NCBI GenBank assembly: GCA_963682175.1
Contig: OY821787.1
Coordinates: 21,182,501 to 21,246,500 of the forward strand
Source: Triglochin maritima
Lineage: Eukaryota; Streptophyta; Magnoliopsida; Alismatales; Juncaginaceae
Length of the DNA: 64,000 bases
Reading direction: 5' to 3'
Shown piece by piece: positions 58,501 through 64,000 of this stretch. Positions within the stretch are counted from its first letter, which is position 1. Every line of letters starts with the position of its first letter. Below the pieces are notes generated by a model, which was not told where the DNA came from, made no database searches, and saw only the letters and a list, made by a program, of their open reading frames with translations. The translations under genes and the position numbers were made by a program.

Positions 58501-60965
58501 TGTAACATCCACAATCTTGTAGGTATGCACGCCGGGGAGTCCAAGCGAATGTCATGATCAGAGTATCCGTGACGACCGAAGGAGTTATAATAAAACGAAT
58601 ACATACAGGAACAAAAAACATACATAGATAGGCAACACAAGACATAAACCGAAAAAGGAAATTATCCATTTATGGAAAGAAATTCAGAATTCATCAAGTT
58701 AAACTCAAGGAAGTACATCAAAAAATGCAGAAGCAACACATAACTAAAGGAAAATTGGTCGACATGTGCCTCGTGTACAAAATTCTCCTAAACTTCTCCG
58801 GTCCAACCCATGTCAGAAACCTAAGTACCTGAGGCAAAACAACAACAAAATATGCATGATTTTTCAATAAGAAAACCCCATATGCCCCCGATCCAAAAAT
58901 AGGATAAAGAGTCATGCATATATCCTATATGCAACACATGCAAACAATTACAGGTCGCGACTCTACATACTCGTGACTACCATGCATCGCTCGATGAGAT
59001 CCCTCTACAAAGGAATCTGACCACCAGCCACACTGGTTAAATCCATAAGCGAGTCACTAAAAAGTGGGACACACCGCTTGGCATAAAGCGGTCTTCCGGA
59101 TTGACACTTCAAGTCGCATCAAAGTCCAACATTATTCCATCGCAAGCTGGGTATGTCCTTCCTGTAGCAAATGACAGTGCAGATGTCCATGTCTTATCTC
59201 ACACTTGGCCTCTCTACATAGAGGTATTTCCATAAGGCCTGTCGGCCCCACAAACAATAGTGTCTAGATTAATTAAATTTCAGAAATGAATATGCAAGGC
59301 ATCTTAGACATGCATAATGCAAATAATGATTTGACCATGATACGAGCATCCACCCAAAACCCATGAACATCTACATGGAAACAATATCATGACTATGACA
59401 TTCGCAAATATGGCAAGTATACAAGGCATGATGTCGCTAAAACGACTAGCTACGGTTATGCGAACAAGGTATATAAATATTTAGCAATATACATGCATGC
59501 ACCTACGATTCAGATCCTTCATAAACCAATAAATATCGGTAGCAATTATTATCAAGCAACTAAATATAGTCATGCAATATAAGTAGTAACGAAATCAACA
59601 ATAACACGCAAGCAACACAAGGGGTTTCAGCTGCATTCCACGTTCACCCCTTGTCAGCCAACCTTTCCCTGATGCATGGTCAGAAGAAAGGGGGCTCATG
59701 GTCAGACCCATGGCTTGCACACTTCCAAAACATGCCCAACACACGCGAGCCACCACCAGCGTCGACACGTTGAGGCGAGTGCACCTGCTGGAACACAACA
59801 CACAACCCGTGTTCATGTAGTTTGTGGCTTGGTCATAGGGGGTGTGGATCAGCTGGAGGCTCCTATGGGAACTCACCTCCATGCCCTCTATGCCATCAAG
59901 TCCGGCTGTAGGCACCAACCCTACTTCCATAAACCCGCACTAACCTTGCCCCAAACGTTTAGGAGCTCGCACACTTGGAGACACCCTTGGTTGCACTAGT
60001 AGCAACCTTAAGCCTAACCTACTGCCAACCTCTCTAGTTAGTGTCTCAAACTGCCTAACCTCCAGCAAATGGTCCAGTCGGCCAGCCATGGAGCACAAGA
60101 AATAGCTACGTGCATGGCTAGCACGTGGCCGGTGAAGCTTTCCCTAAAATAGCGCCACCAACAAAGCAACCATCAGCCCAACCCCAGGCCAATGCCCCAA
60201 CTCTTTCATCCACTCTTGGCTTAGGTGCATACCTGAGATGAAGCACGATGTGCTCCAAAAGTTGCCAGAGAATGTTGTTGGACTGCCTCTCTTGCGTGCG
60301 TCCTAGCTTGCCTTCTTGCTAGATTGTCGGAGAGGTTGATGTTGGCGGAGTTTGGTCTAAAGTATCCTGGTCGTAGGAGATGGGAAAGGAGAGGGTTTAT
60401 GCATAGGAGAGGAAAGGAAAGGAAAGAGTGAAGGATGGTTAGGGTGGGAGTCCAAGGCAGTATGCATGCACCTTCCAAAAGAGTTCACAATCGCATCTTG
60501 GAAAATCCTCCCAATAGCTCCCATGATTATGTTTCCTATTCCATGCTAATAAGAGTTTGCTGATGTGGACACCACCTCATCGCTACTGACTCAACCAAGC
60601 CCAAACACACAAGCCCATGAGGTAAGAAGAAATTAAGTCCAAAGCCACACACTACCAAAGCAAAATCGACCGAGCCTAGTTGCACACGCACTAGGTGCGT
60701 CACACTTGCTTGACGAAAAAGGAAACTTTTCCTTGAAAAGAAACTTCTCCCGAAAAGGAAACTTTTCCCCAAAGTGGAAACTTTCCCCGGATTGGGATTT
60801 TCCCCGAAGAAAAACTATTCCCAAAAAGGAAACTTTCCCCGAAAATGGAAACTTTACCGAAATAAGAGCAAACACATGATTGCAAGAAACCAAGATAACA
60901 AACCATGACACAAGTATGCAAGATGAAAAGGAACTTATTATTAAATCCAGAGATCGGGTCTTACA
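58501..60965 (-). mobile_element. Gypsy (chromovirus-like) solo LTR with perfect TSD TCCTA
   Basis: 2465 bp. In minus sense it runs from TGTAAGACCCGATCTC to GGATGTTACA, flanked by TCCTA at 58496-58500 and 60966-60970. Its removal joins the two TNP2 segments in one frame. No internal gene is present; the overlapping open frames at 59595-59999 are on both strands and look accidental. It contains the short GGAAACTTTTCCCC-type repeat array. Confidence 0.93.
60712..60860 (-). repeat. Short repeats of GGAAACTTTYCCC type near LTR start
   Basis: About nine imperfect units of 15-18 bp, each a partial palindrome (GGAAA...TTTCC), lie close to the U3 start. The LTR at 29025 has only about two units at the same place. 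They may be a U3 enhancer array. Confidence 0.8.
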
Positions 60966-61075
60966 TCCTACATGGACATAACACCTTCCTTTAATTTCTA
61001 GCATGTGCCTTCTTTTGAGCAAACTCTAGAAATTTGTCAACCCCGACCTCATCCCTCATTCGACTAGTGAAAATC
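60966..61075 (-). pseudogene. CACTA TNP2 transposase, N-terminal part
   Basis: In minus sense MRDEVGVDKFLEFAQKKAHARN, then a stop where Gln or Trp would be, then a VLCPC stretch. It is the start of the Transpos_assoc domain with its Cys pair. It is followed, after the Gypsy LTR, by the segment at 58500. Confidence 0.75.
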
Positions 61076-61545
61076 CAATTTTGATTCATAGTTATCTACA
61101 CATCAAAAGAAACCATCATAATGTAAAACCAGACCAATATAACTGAATTATCCAAAATTTCTTTAGAACCTCTTCTAACAGTTCTATTATTAAATTTTTA
61201 ATACTTGCCAATAAACCATCCGACACAATCCAACAGAAATAATGACTACATATTTCTTAATAATAGGATATTCCATGTCAGACAATATGTTAAAGGATGA
61301 TGTGATATGTCTTTTTTATTGGTTTTTAGCACGTTCTACTTTTTAATAATGAAATATAACACGTCGGAAATTAAGTTAACAACCGACGTGAGTTGTCCCT
61401 TTTATTAGAAATTATGGCACGATTGTGTTTCGTAATAATAAGATGGACCACGTCGGATTTGAGGTTAAAGTCTAACATGCATATCCGACATAGTATGTAC
61501 TTCCAAATATTATAAATAAATAAAAATAATAAAATACGAATCCCG
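61076..61545 (-). mobile_element. CACTA subterminal region, upstream of TNP2
   Basis: No gene. ACACGTCGG, CCGACGTG and CCACGTCGG repeats in both directions (61340-61480) resemble those at 11960-12030. The terminal inverted repeat itself was not found. Confidence 0.5.
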
Positions 61546-62789
61546 TAGGAGGTGGAGAATGAATGCGAAAGTGTAGATGTGTAAGTTGTGTGTGTATACA
61601 ATTTAGTGCTCATGACATGCATAACATGGAATCCATAATGACCAAAACCCAACTATGTCTCCACATGAATTAAGATTTGACATTATCATTAAAATATACA
61701 AGACATTAATTAATGAAGCCAACAAGAGCATATGCTCTCACATGCCATCCATATCTTTTTACCCACTCCAACCTTATCCTCACCTCATCATTCCCCATAA
61801 TGTAGGCCCACTAGCCAAATCATGTGCTAAGCATCAATTAAGACCATTAATACATCAAAGGAAAGCGTGAGGAACCCAACAAAATGGTTATGGAAATCAT
61901 GTGAAGCTTCAAGATTAAGATTTAAACACACCAATCTCACAGATTCACATTTCACATCATTCTCCACCCCCAAATGGGTATGGATTACTCACTAATCAAC
62001 ATATTAACCAAAGAAATAACAACATAAAAATAACTCATAACAATTAAAGAAAATGATTGAGACAAGAAATAAAAAACAATTTTGATTAATGAGCAAGAAA
62101 AGATTACAATGTTGCTTACCTCTTCTCCTCCACTACACTAATTGGCAAGAAATAAAACCTAACCTATTGAGAAGGAGGAGGACAAGAAAAAAAGGGAAGG
62201 ATTACAAGTGTATTTATAAAAGATTAGAGAGTCTGGATGAATCTGGGCATCATTAGATGGCTGTAAATCAGATCTGGATATTGCCTATTGCTCTGACCCC
62301 ACAACCCGACCCACCTGCGAAATTATTGCACAAATGGAGCAAAACCATTCGCCAATAGCAGATAAAAATCCGACACTAGTGGATCCTGTAACTCTGATCC
62401 GTCTGGAATTTCTCTTGCATGTTAATGTTGTTTTGTTACACGTGGGGTTGAGCCTTGGTCCCTTGTCTCGAGCCGATTTGATCCTAATCGTTGAATTACT
62501 CCTCAAGTTCATGACATTATGGACTTTTGCAAGCAACATACTTTTCTTTACACTTAGGTCCCCCGGGTTTTCTTTTAGGTCCCTCCTGATTTTCAGTCCA
62601 GTCCCTGGGCATTACAAGCAGGTCCATAACCTTTGAAATCAGTCCAATCTTCTTTCATTTAGGTCCTTTTATGCCCCTTTCTCTTCTTTATTACCTAAAA
62701 CCTTAAACATATCAAACAAAACTCGAGTAGCACAAATATGAGGTAAAATGAAGGATACATAACTTGAATCCACTCTATGATATTGGTGG
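61546..62789 (-). repeat. B-type LTR (minus), truncated
   Basis: In minus sense it has CATATTTGTGCTACTCGAG (62740-62725), AAGGACCTAAATGAAAG blocks and short palindromic pieces near 62345-62385. The arms are GGGGGTGGAGAATGATG (61973-61957) and CATTCATTCTCCACCTCC (61565-61548). The primer-side end is missing at the CACTA junction, and the start is unclear near 62775-62789. Confidence 0.7.
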
Positions 62790-63250
62790 TGGGTAGAATT
62801 CGTGAGGAACTCTACAGGCTTTGGACACCAATGACTACAAGAGAAATTGAAGAGGGAAGACCGGATGGAGATAAAACTATCTCTGAAATTTGGGTATTAA
62901 TTCAAAACGAAAATTGATAATTCTCTTGACCTACAAGCTAGGTCTTATATCCTTCATCCGTATAGAAATTAGCAAGTTAACCAACCGGGCAACTTCTTCG
63001 ATTTGCAACAAAATAAACAAATAACAACAAAGGAAATAATTAACTACCGAATTCTCTAGTCTAGGGAATAAAATTCGGGAAACTTTCCATAAAGCTAATT
63101 GGAAACAAATATTGATTGATCTCTTCAATAAATTATGCGGTTGGAGGGAATTCCCTTTGCTGATTTTGCTCCAAATTTCGGATGATGATGGATTTGGTGA
63201 TGAATTGAATTTTGCATGATCCAACGACTCTATCATCAAGGATCCAACGA
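62790..63250 (-). other. 3' end of a Gypsy element, probably including a short LTR
   Basis: This lies directly downstream of integrase. There is no domain in the open frame. The ends of the LTR could not be set. Confidence 0.35.
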
Positions 63251-64000
63251 CTCCTACGTCAATCGCTCCCGATTGGAAATAACTCATCCTCGAGTTCACT
63301 TCAGCTTCATCATCTTTTCCGAAGTACGGGGTCAGATGTTTCACATTAAACACATCAGCGGTCTTTAAATGACTCAAAAGGCGCAACCTGTAGGCATTAC
63401 CATTGATCTTCTAAAGTATCTAACAGGGTCCAAACTTTCACTACTTTAGCTTGTTGTATTCTCCAACCGGAAAATGATCTAGAGTTAATACAACCTACAC
63501 AAAATTGCCCTCCTCAAAAAGCACATGGCGGCGTCAGCTATCAGCATGGTTCTTGTATTTGGTATTGTTCTCATGAATGGCTTGCTTCACTTGTTCAAGA
63601 ATGCTCTGAAGGTGCGTAGTCATTTCGAAACACGGGATGGGAGCCAAATCTAGCATTTCTGAAGGGTTAAATCCATAAACAATTTCGAATGGGCTCAGCC
63701 TGGTGGTCATGTTTGTTGATCGATTATACGCAAACTCTGTTTGAGGCAAGGACAAGTCCCACTACTTGGGTTTTGTTCCAGTCAAACATCGTAGGCGATT
63801 GCCCAAACTTCTGTTAACTACTTCGGTTTGATCGTCCGTCTCGCGGTGATAAGCACTGCTGAAATTCAATCGTCTCCCTAATTTCTCCCACAAGCTTTTC
63901 CAAAAGTTGCTGATAAACTTGGTGTCACGATCGGATGTAATTGAGTGAGGAACTCTATGCAAACGTACAACTTCTTTGAAGTAGAGATGAGCAATTCGGG
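63251..64000 (-). pseudogene. Gypsy integrase, partial, runs off the window
   Basis: In minus sense from the window edge one frame reads EVVRLHRVPHSITSDRDTKFISNFWKSLW...FSSAYHRETDDQTEVVNRSLGN, the integrase catalytic core with Asp in SDRD and Glu in QTEVVNR. Then come LPQTEFAYNRSTNMTTRLSPFEIVYG and the C-terminal HLKTADVFNVKHLTPYFG. TAG at 63762-63764 stands where Gln is usual, and more stops follow near 63534. It is the only polymerase-region coding sequence of a Gypsy element in the window and belongs to a different lineage from A, B and D. Confidence 0.88.

Noticed and set aside
59595..59999. Overlapping 107-111 codon frames on both strands
   Set aside because: Inside the solo LTR at 58501-60965, which has exact TSDs; open frames on both strands at once point to base composition.
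59990..60003. TTGCACTAGTAGC as a possible right-hand CACTA terminus for 30438
   Set aside because: Only about eight bases agree with the terminus and it lies inside a solo LTR with perfect target duplications.

Overview
The window is plant nuclear DNA, almost certainly heterochromatin. It is AT-rich, with tRNA-Asp and tRNA-Met primer-binding sites, plant CACTA transposase domains, zf-RVT LINE sequence and Copia/Gypsy gag domains. A fragment of the plastid gene accD lies inside one element. Grass plastomes have lost accD, so if the fragment came from the host's own plastid the host is a non-grass angiosperm, most likely a eudicot (inference). I found no convincing host gene, tRNA, rRNA or CRISPR. 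Essentially every stretch is a transposable element or a remnant of one.

Layout. 1-9390 is an old LTR element (B1, plus strand). It is broken by a Copia solo LTR (760-2285, minus), a family A-like solo LTR (2312-3666), an accD fragment (about 4657-4890) and a Copia solo LTR (5939-9189) that itself carries a 1.7-kb CACTA element (6032-7770). 9391-11781 is a partial Copia element on the minus strand. From about 11.8 kb to 61.5 kb, small pieces of degenerate CACTA element(s), transcribed on the minus strand (TNP2 transposase, then a second protein with a Ulp1-like end), are separated by nested insertions: solo LTR A (12439-13972); full-length A1 (14011-22650); a gag-only Copia (22754-28366) with a LINE inside; a truncated Gypsy LTR (29025-30437); element B2 (31276-45818), which contains the compound A2 (33591-43078); a Gypsy solo LTR (48973-57305), which contains element D (49724-56230); and a Gypsy solo LTR (58501-60965). 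The end of the window holds a minus-strand B-type LTR and a Gypsy integrase fragment that runs off the edge.

Most interesting content. Families A, B and D are Athila/Tat-like LTR elements (tRNA-Asp primer site) that carry no reverse transcriptase, RNase H or integrase. They encode only Gag-type proteins: A has capsid, CCHC knuckle and protease; B and D have a CCHC protein. All three share a C-terminal module centred on GWRV, a conserved leader hairpin and a conserved long 3' noncoding tail with two polypurine tracts. Family A LTRs carry a perfect plant U-snRNA upstream sequence element placed 32 bp before a TATA box, twin 18-bp palindromes, and two distant complementary arms that co-vary between copies. 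A1 and A2 look very young (LTR pairs about 0.4 percent different by eye), yet both gag genes carry different nonsense changes. They were therefore probably moved, or templated, by other copies.

Coordinates of LTR ends were set by TG...CA ends, flanking target-site duplications (TSDs) and comparison between copies in the window. All identity estimates are counts by eye.
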